Below are positions 17,194 through 25,956 of a stretch of DNA of 64,000 bases, one piece after another. Numbering within the stretch: the first letter of the stretch is position 1; the number at the start of each line of letters is the position of its first letter. The translations under genes were made by a program, and so were the position numbers. The stretch covers positions 62,001 to 126,000 of the forward strand of contig NZ_JASCIS010000008.1 in the NCBI RefSeq assembly GCF_029968015.1, given 5' to 3'. Under the pieces are notes generated by a model that was not told the DNA's origin, searched no databases, and saw only the letters and a program-made list of their open reading frames with translations. Origin of the DNA: Streptomyces luteolus (GTDB taxonomy: Bacteria > Actinomycetota > Actinomycetes > Streptomycetales > Streptomycetaceae).

Positions 17194-17225
17194 GTTCCCC
17201 GTGCCTCTTCAGGGGCGCGGGGAAC
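17194..17225 (+). terminator. Hairpin at the end of the catabolic operon
   Basis: GTTCCCCG and CGGGGAAC arms enclose a GC-rich loop between the convergent Rieske oxygenase and MarR genes. No T-run. Confidence 0.6.
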
Positions 17226-17289
17226 TGCACGCTCAGCCCACGACCAGGCGCGGACCGGACTCCGCGGAAACCCCCGCGGCGAACCCGGC

Positions 17290-17847
17290 TCACCCCTCGT
17301 CCGGCACCGCCGTCTCCTCGATGGACCGCTCCAACTTGGACAGCAACCGAGCCAGTTGACGGCACTCCGCAGGAGACAGTCCGGCCAGCATGCGGCGCTC
17401 GTTGTCCAGGTGCTCCGCGAACACCTCGTCGACCTTGGCCAGACCGGCGTCCGTGAGCCGCGAGTACACGACGCGCCGGTCGTCGGCGTCCCGCTCCCGC
17501 ACGATGAGCCCGTCCTTCTCAAGCCGGTCGATCCGCAGCGTCACCCCGGCCGACGAGACGAGCCCCGAGTCGGCCAACTGCCCGGCCGTGAGCCGGTACG
17601 GCGCTCCCGCGCGGCGCAGCGCCGTCAGTACGTCGAACCCGGCCACCGCCAGGCCGTGCCGGTCGATCGCGGAGGTCAGCCGGGTGTTGTAGCGCAGGAA
17701 GGTGCGGTGCAGCCGTGCGAGGACCTCCAGGGGCGAGGTGTCGAGCTCGGGCCGCTCGCGCGCCCAGTCCTCGATGATCGACGCGACCGCGTCCTTGCGG
17801 ACGGCCCCGTTCTTCCCGGCGTTCTTCCCGGCGTTCTTCCCCGTCAT
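17290..17847 (-). CDS. MarR-family transcriptional regulator
   Basis: 185 residues. The winged helix is clear: LTAGQLADSGLVSSAGVTLRIDRLEKDGLIVRERDADDRRVVYSRLTDAGLAKVDEVF in pieces between about residues 80 and 145, with the wing DADDRR. The N-terminus MTGKNAGKNAGKNGAV is a short Lys-Asn-Ala-Gly tandem repeat made by 12-bp units and is not part of the fold. It faces the catabolic operon tail-to-tail and diverges from the FadR-type regulator. MarR proteins often sense aromatic acids, so control of the operon is plausible but not shown. Confidence 0.9.
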   Translation of the reverse strand: MTGKNAGKNAGKNGAVRKDAVASIIEDWARERPELDTSPLEVLARLHRTFLRYNTRLTSAIDRHGLAVAGFDVLTALRRAGAPYRLTAGQLADSGLVSSAGVTLRIDRLEKDGLIVRERDADDRRVVYSRLTDAGLAKVDEVFAEHLDNERRMLAGLSPAECRQLARLLSKLERSIEETAVPDEG

Positions 17848-18039
17848 GTGCGACTGCCTGCCTTCCCCTCGTGGCCGCTCCGTCGAGCCGCCGAAGAAAC
17901 CTTAGCCCTGAAACACATACGCCCTCCCCCCACCCGGGGTCATAATGAGGCCGATACATCGGATGTCTACCGGCGCGCACGGCCTCGGCGAGGATGCGGC
18001 GAGGACGCGGGCGTGCCGACGGGTCGAGGCGGGGGCACC

Positions 18040-18711
18040 ATGGCGGTCACGGACGAGGCGATCGAGAAGATCAAGGGCATGATCGTCTCCGGCGCGCTGC
18101 GCCCCGGCGACCGCCTGCCCAAGGAGAGCGAACTCGCCGCCGACCTGGGCCTCTCCCGCAACTCCCTGCGCGAGGCGGTGCGCGCCCTCGCCCTGATCCG
18201 CATCCTCGACGTACGCCAGGGCGACGGCACGTACGTCACCAGTCTCGACCCCCAACTCCTCCTGGAGGCCCTGAGCTTCGTCGTCGACTTCCACCGCGAC
18301 GACACGGTCCTGGAGTTCCTCGCCGTCCGCCGCATCCTGGAACCGGCGGCCACGGCGATCGCCTGCAAGCAGATCGGCGACGCCGAACTGGACGCCCTGG
18401 AGGCCCAGTTGGACGCCCTCGGCACGGCCCCGTCGGTCGAGGAGCTGGTCGCGTCCGACCTGGAGTTCCACCGCGGCATCGTGCAGGCCTCCGGCAACTC
18501 GGTGCTCTGCTCGCTGCTCGACGGCCTGTCCGGGCCGACGACCCGGGCCCGGGTCTGGCGCGGCCTCACCCAGGAGGACGCGGTCAGCCGGACCCTGCAC
18601 GAACACCGCATGATCCTCACCGCGCTCCGCGACCGCGACGCCGAGGCGGCCCGCTCCTGGGCGACGGTGCACATCGCGAGCGTCGAGCAGTGGCTGCGCT
18701 CGACGCTGTGA
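18040..18711 (+). CDS. GntR/FadR-subfamily transcriptional regulator (FCD domain)
   Basis: 223 residues. N-terminal GntR winged helix: AIEKIKGMIVSGALRPGDRLPKE, then ELAADLGLSRNSLREAVRAL and the DVRQGDGTYV wing. From about residue 75 comes an all-helical FCD ligand domain with metal-type residues in DLEFHRGIV, EHRMILTALRD and the final HIASVEQWL helix. ATG 18040 is used. GTG 18013 in the same frame is possible, and neither has a strong ribosome site. As neighbour of the MarR gene and the catabolic operon it is a candidate for binding the TCTAAGC palindromes at 6969-7074. Confidence 0.88.
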   Translation: MAVTDEAIEKIKGMIVSGALRPGDRLPKESELAADLGLSRNSLREAVRALALIRILDVRQGDGTYVTSLDPQLLLEALSFVVDFHRDDTVLEFLAVRRILEPAATAIACKQIGDAELDALEAQLDALGTAPSVEELVASDLEFHRGIVQASGNSVLCSLLDGLSGPTTRARVWRGLTQEDAVSRTLHEHRMILTALRDRDAEAARSWATVHIASVEQWLRSTL

Positions 18712-18935
18712 GCGCCGTCACCAGCACCACTCCCCCACCCACCTCGCACAGTTGACCATCCACGGCTCGGACGAATAGACCTCTGCGCTGAGGCGTATGC
18801 ATCACTTCTGGCGTGCCAGGGGCATGCAAGGGGGCTGCGGAGGCCCCCCGCGGACGCCGTAAGGTTGGGGCGTACGCGAGTGGGGTCCCTCCCAGACCCT
18901 CAAGGCTCTGGGGGAACGTCGGAAGGAGGCGCTGG

Positions 18936-19949
18936 GTGATCGAGCTCGAGGGGGTTCCCGAGCTGGTCGACCCGGTCATGGTGGCCGCGTTCGAGGGCTG
19001 GAACGACGCAGGCGACGCCGCCTCCACCGCGGTCGCACACCTGGACCGGGAGTGGAAGGGCGAGGTGTTCGCCGCCCTCGACGCCGAGGACTACTACGAC
19101 TTCCAGGTCAACCGTCCCACGGTGTGGCTGGACGGCGGCGTCCGCAAGATCACCTGGCCGACGACCCGCCTGTCCGTCGTCCGGGTCGGCGGTGACAAGC
19201 CGCGCGACCTCGTCCTGGTGCGCGGCATCGAGCCGTCCATGCGCTGGCGCTCGTTCTGCAACGAACTCCTCGGCTTCGCCCACGAACTGGGCGTCGAGCT
19301 CGTGGTGATCCTGGGCGCCCTGCTCGGCGACACCCCGCACACCCGCCCCGTCCCGGTCAGCGGCGTCACGTCCGACCCGGACCTGGCCCGCACGATGAAC
19401 CTGGAGGAGACGCGGTACGAAGGCCCCACCGGCATCGTCGGCATCCTCCAGGAGGCCTGCACGCACGCGGGTGTCCCCGCGGTCTCGCTCTGGGCGGCCG
19501 TCCCGCACTACGTCTCGCAGCCGCCCAACCCGAAGGCGACCCTGGCCCTCCTGAACCGCCTGGAGGACCTGATCGACCTGCGCATCCCGCTCGGCGAGCT
19601 GGCCGAGGACGCGCGCGCCTGGCAGCTGGGCGTGGACCAGCTGGCGGCCGAGGACAGCGAGGTCGCGGAGTACGTGCAGAGCCTGGAGGAGGCCCGCGAC
19701 ACGGCGGAGCTGCCCGAGGCGTCCGGCGAGGCGATCGCCCGCGAGTTCGAGCGCTACCTCCGTCGGCGTGACGGCGGCCCGGCGGGCCCGGGGCACGCGA
19801 CGGACGGCAGCGACGCGGGCCCGTTCCTGCGCGACACCGCGAGCGACCGCACGCGCCCGCCGAAGCCGCTGCCCCAGGAGCCCAAGGCACAGCCGGAGCC
19901 ACCGGAGGACGACGAGCCCTCCGATGACGACGAGCAGGGCGACAATTGA
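18936..19949 (+). CDS. PAC2-family protein
   Basis: 337 residues of the PAC2 (proteasome assembly chaperone 2) superfamily, common in actinobacteria with no firm function. Recognisable are VAAFEGWNDAGDAAS at the N-terminus, LVLVRGIEPSMRWR, ILGALLGDTPHTRPV and LWAAVPHYVSQPPNPKATLALL. The tail beyond about residue 285 is acidic and low-complexity. GTG 18936 is chosen because AAGGAGG at 18923-18929 is six bases upstream. The start at 18813 has no such site. A small hairpin (18891-18912) precedes the ribosome site. The stop codon TGA lies within a dispersed repeat element. mshC is convergent. Confidence 0.88.
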   Translation: MIELEGVPELVDPVMVAAFEGWNDAGDAASTAVAHLDREWKGEVFAALDAEDYYDFQVNRPTVWLDGGVRKITWPTTRLSVVRVGGDKPRDLVLVRGIEPSMRWRSFCNELLGFAHELGVELVVILGALLGDTPHTRPVPVSGVTSDPDLARTMNLEETRYEGPTGIVGILQEACTHAGVPAVSLWAAVPHYVSQPPNPKATLALLNRLEDLIDLRIPLGELAEDARAWQLGVDQLAAEDSEVAEYVQSLEEARDTAELPEASGEAIAREFERYLRRRDGGPAGPGHATDGSDAGPFLRDTASDRTRPPKPLPQEPKAQPEPPEDDEPSDDDEQGDN

Positions 19950-20060
19950 GCCCCTCTGGGGGCACCTCCCAGCGATAGCTGGGGGAGATTGAGGAGCGGG
20001 GTCCGGGGCAGAGCCCCGAAGCGCCGCAGGCTTTCGGGAAGGGGCGGGGCGGGGAAAGCA
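19945..20060. repeat. Dispersed composite intergenic repeat, copy A
   Basis: Begins in AATTGAGCCCCTCTGGGGGCA at the PAC2 stop and contains CACCTCCCAGCG-A-TAGCTGGGGG, an internal hairpin, then GATTGAGGAG. It closes with CTTTCGGGAAGGGGCGGGG. A near-identical copy in the opposite orientation lies at 61440-61600, and related partial copies are at 55005 and 59534. Confidence 0.8.
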
Positions 20061-20063
20061 AAA

Positions 20064-20101
20064 GAAGGCGCCGGACGAGTCGAACTCGTCCGGCGCCTTT
20101 G
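20064..20101. terminator. Bidirectional terminator between PAC2 gene and mshC
   Basis: Almost perfect palindrome: AAGGCGCCGGACGAG and CTCGTCCGGCGCCTT around a 5-7 nt loop, with AAA on one side and TTT on the other, placed exactly between the convergent genes. Confidence 0.85.
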
Positions 20102-20113
20102 CCTACGCAGGTA

Positions 20114-21343
20114 CTACAGCGCCACACCAAGGAGCGCGTCGACGGCGCGGGACACCACACCGGGCGCCCCCTCGTCCGTACCGCCCTCGGAGGCCTGGAG
20201 CGCGGCCCAGCGGTCGACGGCCGCGAGCGCCTTCGGGGCGTCGAGGTCGTCGGACAGGGCCTCGCGGATCTCCTCGACGAGCGCCTCGGCGGCCGGGCCG
20301 TCGGGCCGGGAGACGGCGGCGCGCCAGCGGCCCAGGCGGTCCACGGCGTCCTGGAGGACCTGGTCGGTCCACTCCCAGTCGGCGCGGTAGTGGTGGGCGA
20401 GGAGCGCGAGCCGGATCGCGGCCGGGTCGACGCCGTCGCGGCGCAGCTTCGAGACGAAGACCAGGTTGCCCTTGGACTTCGACATCTTCGCGCCGTCCAG
20501 ACCGACCATCCCCGCGTGCACGTACGCCTTCGCGAAGGGGTGCTCTCCGGTGAGGACCTGGGCGTGCGAGGCGCCCATCTCGTGGTGCGGGAAGGCCAGG
20601 TCGGAGCCTCCGCCCTGGACGTCGAAGCCCATGCCGAGGTGGTCCAGGGCGATGGCGACGCACTCGATGTGCCAGCCGGGCCTGCCGCGGCCGAGGCTGG
20701 CGCCGTCCCAGCTGGGCTCGCCCTCGCGGGCGGCCATCCACAGCATCGGGTCGAGGGGGTTCTTCTTGCCGGGGCGCTCCGGGTCGCCGCCGCGCTCCGC
20801 GGAGAGCGCCTTCATGGCGGCGGCGTCGAGGCGGGAGACCTCGCCGAAGTGGGCGTCCGACTCGACGGAGAAGTAGACGTCGCCCTCGAGTTCGTAGGCG
20901 GCGCCCATGTCACGCAGTCGCTCGACCAGCGGGACGATCCCGGGTATGGCCTCGACGGCGCCTATGTACTGCTGCGGGGGCAGCATCCGCAGGGCGGTCA
21001 TGTCCTCGCGGAAGAGTGCGGTCTCGCGCTCCGCGAGCCCGGTCCAGTCGACGCCGTCGCGCACGGCCCGCTCCAGGAGCGGATCGTCCACGTCGGTCAC
21101 GTTCTGGACGTAGTGAACCTGCCGCTTGGTGTCGAGCCACACGCGCTGAACGAGGTCGAACGCGTTGTAGGTCGCCGCGTGACCCATGTGGGTCGCGTCG
21201 TACGGCGTGATGCCGCAGACGTAGATACGGGCGACGGGACCGGGGTCAAGGGCGATGCGCCCACCGGTCGCGGTGTCGTGGATCCTGAGGTCGCGGCCCT
21301 TGCCGGGCAGGGCGGGGACCTCGGAAGCGGGCCAGGCATGCAT
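20114..21343 (-). CDS. mshC: Cysteine:GlcN-Ins ligase, mycothiol biosynthesis
   Basis: Joins L-cysteine to glucosaminyl-inositol with ATP, the third committed step of mycothiol synthesis in actinobacteria. The 409 residues are cysteinyl-tRNA-synthetase-like: zinc Cys43 and the HMGH form of the HIGH motif at residues 52-55 in [27 protein letters not shown], then [11 protein letters not shown] and KMSKSKGN near residue 287. MshC rather than CysS is indicated by THMGHA in place of the PHIGH-type motif and by the shorter C-terminus. Its place between the PAC2 and SCO1664-type genes matches Streptomyces synteny as I know it. Confidence 0.93.
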   Translation of the reverse strand: MHAWPASEVPALPGKGRDLRIHDTATGGRIALDPGPVARIYVCGITPYDATHMGHAATYNAFDLVQRVWLDTKRQVHYVQNVTDVDDPLLERAVRDGVDWTGLAERETALFREDMTALRMLPPQQYIGAVEAIPGIVPLVERLRDMGAAYELEGDVYFSVESDAHFGEVSRLDAAAMKALSAERGGDPERPGKKNPLDPMLWMAAREGEPSWDGASLGRGRPGWHIECVAIALDHLGMGFDVQGGGSDLAFPHHEMGASHAQVLTGEHPFAKAYVHAGMVGLDGAKMSKSKGNLVFVSKLRRDGVDPAAIRLALLAHHYRADWEWTDQVLQDAVDRLGRWRAAVSRPDGPAAEALVEEIREALSDDLDAPKALAAVDRWAALQASEGGTDEGAPGVVSRAVDALLGVAL

Positions 21344-21481
21344 GCTTCGAGACTAACCGGACGCGCCTTCCGGATACGAACCGGACCGGATCTTCTGGCC
21401 GGGAAGGCCCTCTTGCGTCTCGGCCGCCGATGTGCCGCGCCGCTCCACCACCCCGGCCCCACCCGTCGCCGAGGGCAGAGC

Positions 21482-22330
21482 TCACACGGGCGGCCACGGA
21501 ATCGCCGGCCACGATCCGTTCGGCACCGGGTGCACCCCGGACCGCAGCAATTCGGCCACCCGTTCGCGTACGGCGTGCACCTCGGCCGGAGTGATCAACT
21601 CCACGAGCCGGTTCGCGAGCGGCGCCCCCTCGGCCAGGTCCCGCGCGAGGGCGGCGAGGACGTCGACGGCCTCCGCGGTCAGCGGCTCGCCGGCCCAGCC
21701 CCACAGCAGGGTGCGCAGCTTGTCGTCCACGTGGAAGGTGACGCCGTGGTCGATGCCGTACAGCGTGTCGCCGGGTGCGGGCAGCAGGTGGCCGCCTTTG
21801 CGGTCGGAGTTGTTGATCACGGCGTCGAGGACGGCGAGGCGGCGCAGGCGGGGGTCGTCGGCGTGCACGAGCAGGGCGGTGCGCCCCTCGCCGACCTCGG
21901 CGAAGCCGACGGCCTTCCAGCCCTCGCCGGGCTCCTCGCCGTCGACGAGCGCGAGGAGTTCGGGCGCGGAGTCCCCCTCCGACGGGGCGACCGGCTCGAT
22001 CCACAGCTGGCACATGCCCTCGCCGTGCGGCCCGTCGCGCAGGACGGTCGGCGGTACGAGATCCCAGCCGGTGGCCCGCGACACCTCGTACGCGGCGACC
22101 TCGCGCTGGGCGAGCGTGCCGTCGGGGAAGTCCCACAGCGGACGCTCACCGGCGACCGGCTTGTACACGCAGTGCGCGCGGGCGCCCTCGTGCTCGACCG
22201 AGCAGTAGAGAACCGCGTTAGAGGCTTCGCGGATCCGTCCGAGCACGGTGAGTTCGCCGTGCGTCAGCAGATCGACGGCCTCCGCGCCTGCGGTCACAGG
22301 CCGCGCCGGTATCCGTTCTGACGCGGGCAT
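21482..22330 (-). CDS. SCO1664-family protein, PI3/4-kinase-like fold
   Basis: 282 residues starting at ATG 22330, with GGAAGGA just upstream. A longer frame to 22372 would run further into DUF3090. The protein has kinase-like signatures of the phosphatidylinositol 3/4-kinase catalytic group: YKPVAGERPL as a Lys-containing strand, DAVINNSDRKGGHLL as the catalytic loop with Asp and Asn, and GIDHGVTF in the DFG position. Substrate unknown, possibly a protein or small molecule. The start overlaps the end of the DUF3090 gene by 37 bp, so the two are co-expressed and the product may work with DUF3090. Confidence 0.82.
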   Translation of the reverse strand: MPASERIPARPVTAGAEAVDLLTHGELTVLGRIREASNAVLYCSVEHEGARAHCVYKPVAGERPLWDFPDGTLAQREVAAYEVSRATGWDLVPPTVLRDGPHGEGMCQLWIEPVAPSEGDSAPELLALVDGEEPGEGWKAVGFAEVGEGRTALLVHADDPRLRRLAVLDAVINNSDRKGGHLLPAPGDTLYGIDHGVTFHVDDKLRTLLWGWAGEPLTAEAVDVLAALARDLAEGAPLANRLVELITPAEVHAVRERVAELLRSGVHPVPNGSWPAIPWPPV

Positions 22331-22884
22331 ACGTGTCCTTCCGGGTCGAGCGGCAGGCTGCACAGCGGGCACGGCGGACGGCCCGCGTTCACGACGTCGA
22401 GGGCGCGCTTGGCGAAGGCCCTGGCCTGCGCTCCGGAGAGCCGTACGCGCAGCATCGGCGGGCCGTTCTCGTCGTCTTGGAGCAGCCGCTCCTCGGCCTC
22501 GGCGAGGTCCTCGTCGTCGTCGGCGTCCAACTCGACCAGCGCCTGGGCCTCGACGACCATGCGCTGCTCCTCGCCGTCCCAGGCGAGCGCCATGGTGCCG
22601 ACGCGGAACTCCTCCTCGACGGGGGCGTCGAGGGGCGCGCTGTCAGCGATCTCGCTGGGTGCGACGGCCGGCACGGGGGCGCTGCCGCCGCTGCGCCGCA
22701 CGACCTCGTCGAGCAGCTCGTCCATCCGCTCGGCGAGCGCGGCCACCTGGGTCTTCTCCAGGGCAACGCTCGTGACCCGGCCACCGGCGGAGGCCTGCAG
22801 GAAGAACGTACGGCGCCCGGGGAGCCCGACCGTGCCGGCCACGAAACGTTCCGGCGGGTCGTAGAGGAACACCTGACGGGACAC
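22294..22884 (-). CDS. DUF3090 family protein
   Basis: 196 residues: SRQVFLYDPPERFVAGTVGLPGRRTFFLQA at the N-terminus is the DUF3090 hallmark. The C-terminus carries a treble-clef-like zinc motif, CPLCSLPLDPEGHVC. No characterised member known to me. In many actinobacteria it travels with the kinase-like gene downstream and the histidine phosphatase upstream, as here. The order phosphatase, DUF3090, kinase-like on one strand hints at one phosphate-related process. Confidence 0.85.
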   Translation of the reverse strand: MSRQVFLYDPPERFVAGTVGLPGRRTFFLQASAGGRVTSVALEKTQVAALAERMDELLDEVVRRSGGSAPVPAVAPSEIADSAPLDAPVEEEFRVGTMALAWDGEEQRMVVEAQALVELDADDDEDLAEAEERLLQDDENGPPMLRVRLSGAQARAFAKRALDVVNAGRPPCPLCSLPLDPEGHVCPRQNGYRRGL

Positions 22885-23042
22885 GTCCTGGCCTCTCCCT
22901 CGGTATCGGGTACTGCTGGTGTAAGTACTGCTGGCTGTCGGGCCTGCTGGCGTTGTCGGGCCTGCCGACTATCGGGTTCGACGGCTTGAAGTGCTGCGAC
23001 CCGGGCCGCGGCCGACGTGGGTCACCCTACTGCGGGCGACGA

Positions 23043-23738
23043 TCACGGTGCGCCCGCACCGCCCCCGACCGTCGCGTCGCCCCGCCCGGCGTCGGTCCCG
23101 TTGTCGCGCGGGGCGAGCCCGCCCAGGTCCCCGGTGTCCCCGAGGCGTACGAGGAAGGGGCGGAGCCGCGTGTACCGGATCACGGTGACCGAACAGGGCT
23201 CGACGGAGATCCGCTGGAACAGGTCGAGGTGGAGCCCCAGCGCCTCCGCGACGAGCGACTTGATGATGTCGCCGTGGGAGCACATCACATAGAGGGCGTC
23301 GGATCCGAAATCACGCTCCACGCGCGCGTTCCACTCCCGTACCGCCTCGGCGGCGCGGTGCTGCATGGCGCGCATGGACTCGCCGCCCGGGAAGGCGGCG
23401 GCGGAGGGGTGCTGCTGGACCACCTGCATGAGGGGTTCGTCGGCGAGCTCGGCGAGCTTGCGGCCCGACCAGTCGCCGTAGTCGCACTCGTTGACGCCCT
23501 CCTCGGTGTGCAGCGTGAGCTCCGGGCGGGCGGCGAGCAGCGGCTCAAGGGTCTGCCGGCAGCGCTCCAGGGGGCTGCTCACGGCCGTGGCGATCGGCAG
23601 ATCGGCGAGCCGTCCCGGCAGGGCGGCGGCCTGGGCCGCGCCGCGCTCGTCGAGGACCACTCCCGGCGTCCGTCCGGCGAGCACGCCCGCGGTGTTGGCG
23701 GTGGACCGGCCGTGCCGGACAAGGATCAGGGTGGGCAT
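23043..23738 (-). CDS. Histidine phosphatase family protein (MSMEG_4193-like)
   Basis: 231 residues from ATG 23738. The catalytic RHG motif is at the start (LILVRHGRSTANTAGVLAGR). The second His is in MCSHGDIIKSLVAEALG, and VSSPLERCRQTLEPL and CDYGDWSGRKLAEL are the usual intermediate motifs. Phosphoglycerate mutase-like fold, so a phosphomonoesterase on an unknown substrate. An upstream extension to 23807 reads through the corA promoter and is not used. First gene of a leftward group with DUF3090 and the kinase-like protein, divergent from corA. Confidence 0.88.
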   Translation of the reverse strand: MPTLILVRHGRSTANTAGVLAGRTPGVVLDERGAAQAAALPGRLADLPIATAVSSPLERCRQTLEPLLAARPELTLHTEEGVNECDYGDWSGRKLAELADEPLMQVVQQHPSAAAFPGGESMRAMQHRAAEAVREWNARVERDFGSDALYVMCSHGDIIKSLVAEALGLHLDLFQRISVEPCSVTVIRYTRLRPFLVRLGDTGDLGGLAPRDNGTDAGRGDATVGGGAGAP

Positions 23739-23806
23739 GGCTGCCAGCGTAGGCGGACCTGGCCGCGGGGATGCGTACAGGCCCGGATCACGGGAGAATG
23801 CCCGCA

Positions 23807-24790
23807 ATGATCGTGGACTGCGCCATCTATCGCGACGGCCGCCGCGCCGAGGGCCCGGAGGACTTCTCGACGGCCCTCGCGGAGGCCAGGGCCGGCGGGG
23901 ACGCGTTCCTGTGGGTCGGCCTGCACGAGCCGACGGAGCGGGAGTTCGACCACGTCTCGGACGAGTTCGGCCTGCACCCGCTGGCCGTCGAGGACGCCCT
24001 CAAGGCGCACCAGCGGCCGAAGCTGGAGGTGTACGACGACTCGCTGTTCATGGTCCTGAAGCCGATCGTCTACGACGAGGCGGCGGACAGCATCAGCTCG
24101 GGCGAGCTGATGCTCTTCGTCGGGGACGCGTTCGTGGTGACGGTGCGGCACGGCGAAGGCGCACCGCTCGCGGCCGTACGCAAGCGCCTGGAGGCGGACC
24201 CGAAGGTACTGCGGCAGGGGCCGACGGCGGTGCTCTACGCGGTGAGCGACGCCGTGGTGGACCACTACATCGACGTGGCCGCCGAACTGCACCTGGATCT
24301 GGAGGGTCTGGAGGCGGAGGTCTTCGAGCCGACCGGCGGCGACACCCGGCACACAGCGGGCCGCATCTACAACTTCAAGCGCCAGGTTCTCGGGTTCCGC
24401 CGCGCCACCATGCCGTTGGCGGCCCCGATGACCCGGCTCGCGGGCGCGGCCGTGCCGTTCGTGCACGAGGAGTCGCAGCCGTTCTTCCGCGACGTCGCCG
24501 ACCATCTGACCCGCGCCAACGAGAGCGTCGAGGGACTGGACCGCCTCGTCTCCGATGTCCTCTCCGCGCACCTGGCGCAGACCGGGGTGCGGCAGAACGA
24601 CGACATGCGCAAGATCTCCGCGTGGGCCGCCATGGCCGCCGTCCCGACGATGGTCGCGGGCGTGTACGGCATGAACTTCGAGCACATGCCGGAACTGAAG
24701 CACGCCTGGGGCTACCCGGCCGTGGTGGCGCTCATGGCGGGTGCGGTGTACGGGCTCTACCGGCTGTTCAAACGCCGCGGCTGGCTGTAA
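23807..24790 (+). CDS. corA: CorA-type magnesium/cobalt transporter
   Basis: Pentameric inner-membrane Mg2+ channel. 327 residues: a large soluble alpha/beta and helical domain, then two C-terminal transmembrane helices joined by the selectivity motif YGMNF (about residues 287-291). The second helix is AVVALMAGAVYGLYRLF, ending in the basic KRRGWL. ATG 23807 lies ten bases after GGGAG. ATG 23798 would be too close to it. Divergent from the phosphatase gene. Confidence 0.92.
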   Translation: MIVDCAIYRDGRRAEGPEDFSTALAEARAGGDAFLWVGLHEPTEREFDHVSDEFGLHPLAVEDALKAHQRPKLEVYDDSLFMVLKPIVYDEAADSISSGELMLFVGDAFVVTVRHGEGAPLAAVRKRLEADPKVLRQGPTAVLYAVSDAVVDHYIDVAAELHLDLEGLEAEVFEPTGGDTRHTAGRIYNFKRQVLGFRRATMPLAAPMTRLAGAAVPFVHEESQPFFRDVADHLTRANESVEGLDRLVSDVLSAHLAQTGVRQNDDMRKISAWAAMAAVPTMVAGVYGMNFEHMPELKHAWGYPAVVALMAGAVYGLYRLFKRRGWL

Positions 24791-24807
24791 CCCGTCACAG
24801 GGTCCCG

Positions 24808-25596
24808 CTAGGCGTACTCGGGGGCCGAAGTCGCGGGCTCGCCAAGGGCGTTGCGCCGCTCCGGCATCCTCAGGGACACCATCCGCCGCCACCCGCCGCC
24901 CCGCTCGTAGGCGTGGACGGCGTGGATACCGGCCGCGAGCAGGGCCGCCTTGGGGCGGGGCCAGCCGAGGATGCGGCCCATGTGGGACATGACGGCGAGG
25001 CTCACATCGCGGTAGACGCGGATCTCGGCGTGCGCGGACTCGTGCAGGATCCGCTGGATCTCCCGGCCGTGCCCGGCGTACGCGAACCGCAGCAACTCCT
25101 CGTGGCAGTACGCGAGATGGTTGTCCTCGTCGTGGGAGATCATCTTGACGGCGCGGCCGATGTCGGGGTGGTCGGCGAAGTGTCTGCGGAGCAGGTCCAT
25201 CTGCTCGGAGGCGCGCTGTTCGGTGACGCGGCTGTGGGCGAGGTACCTGATGATGTCCCGGTCGCCGAGCGGCCGCTCCGCCCTCAGCTGTTCATGCGCG
25301 AGGCCGATGCCGTTCCGCTCCAGGAGCATGGTGTAGTCGGTCTCCGGCGGGACCTCGCAGGGTTCGAGGCGGCGCTTCTTCAGGAGGGCGTTGAAGATCC
25401 GCCCGTGCTTGTCCTCGTCCGCCCCGTGCCTGCTGATCCTGGGGGCGAGGTCGCGTTGACTCTCCGGTACCAGCGCGGCGATCCGGCCGTTCTCCCAGCC
25501 CCCCTGAGACTCGCCGCCGGCCGCGATGGAGCAGAACAGCCGGAACGCCTCGTCGTCGTCGAGGATCTCGGAGAACAGGCTCTTGGCCGAAAGCAT
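24808..25596 (-). CDS. Ferritin-like domain protein
   Basis: 262 residues, start ATG 25596 behind a perfect AGGAGG. Mostly helical, with ferritin-like E/D-x-x-H pairs: DEDKHGRIF (about residue 71), HDEDNHLAYCHEEL (about 160) and HESAHAEIRVYRD (about 190). These could bind a di-iron centre. It is not a Dps or bacterioferritin, and I cannot assign a reaction. The upstream frame extension to 25854 is non-coding. Confidence 0.75.
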   Translation of the reverse strand: MLSAKSLFSEILDDDEAFRLFCSIAAGGESQGGWENGRIAALVPESQRDLAPRISRHGADEDKHGRIFNALLKKRRLEPCEVPPETDYTMLLERNGIGLAHEQLRAERPLGDRDIIRYLAHSRVTEQRASEQMDLLRRHFADHPDIGRAVKMISHDEDNHLAYCHEELLRFAYAGHGREIQRILHESAHAEIRVYRDVSLAVMSHMGRILGWPRPKAALLAAGIHAVHAYERGGGWRRMVSLRMPERRNALGEPATSAPEYA

Positions 25597-25816
25597 CACT
25601 GCCACCTCCTGGGGGCGCCCGCGAAGTGACCCCGCGAAGAACGAGTCAAATGCGGTGCGAGGCGGCGGGCAACTCGAGATGGTTCGTGCGCCTGGAGAGC
25701 GGGCGGGCAGGCAGGACTCCCCGGAGCCCGTCAGCGGACCGCGGCAGAGCCCGCCACCGCCCGCCAGAGCCCGTCGGAGGCGTAACCGACCGGCTTGTGC
25801 GGCGTTGTACGCAGTA

Positions 25817-25863
25817 ACGGCCGTGGCGGGGAAGACCCCCCGAGCCCCCACCACGGCCGTAGA
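25817..25863 (-). terminator. Hairpin downstream of the LLM oxidoreductase
   Basis: ACGGCCGTGGCGGGG pairs with CCCCACCACGGCCGT across a short loop, within the 360-bp gap 25597-25956. Apart from this hairpin I see no further feature in that gap. Confidence 0.65.
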
Positions 25864-25956
25864 GACTTCCCCGGCGCTTCCCCGACGCCTCCACGACGCC
25901 TCCCGAACGCCTACCGGAGCACTCCCTAACGCTCCGGACTCCGGAAATCCCCCGCC

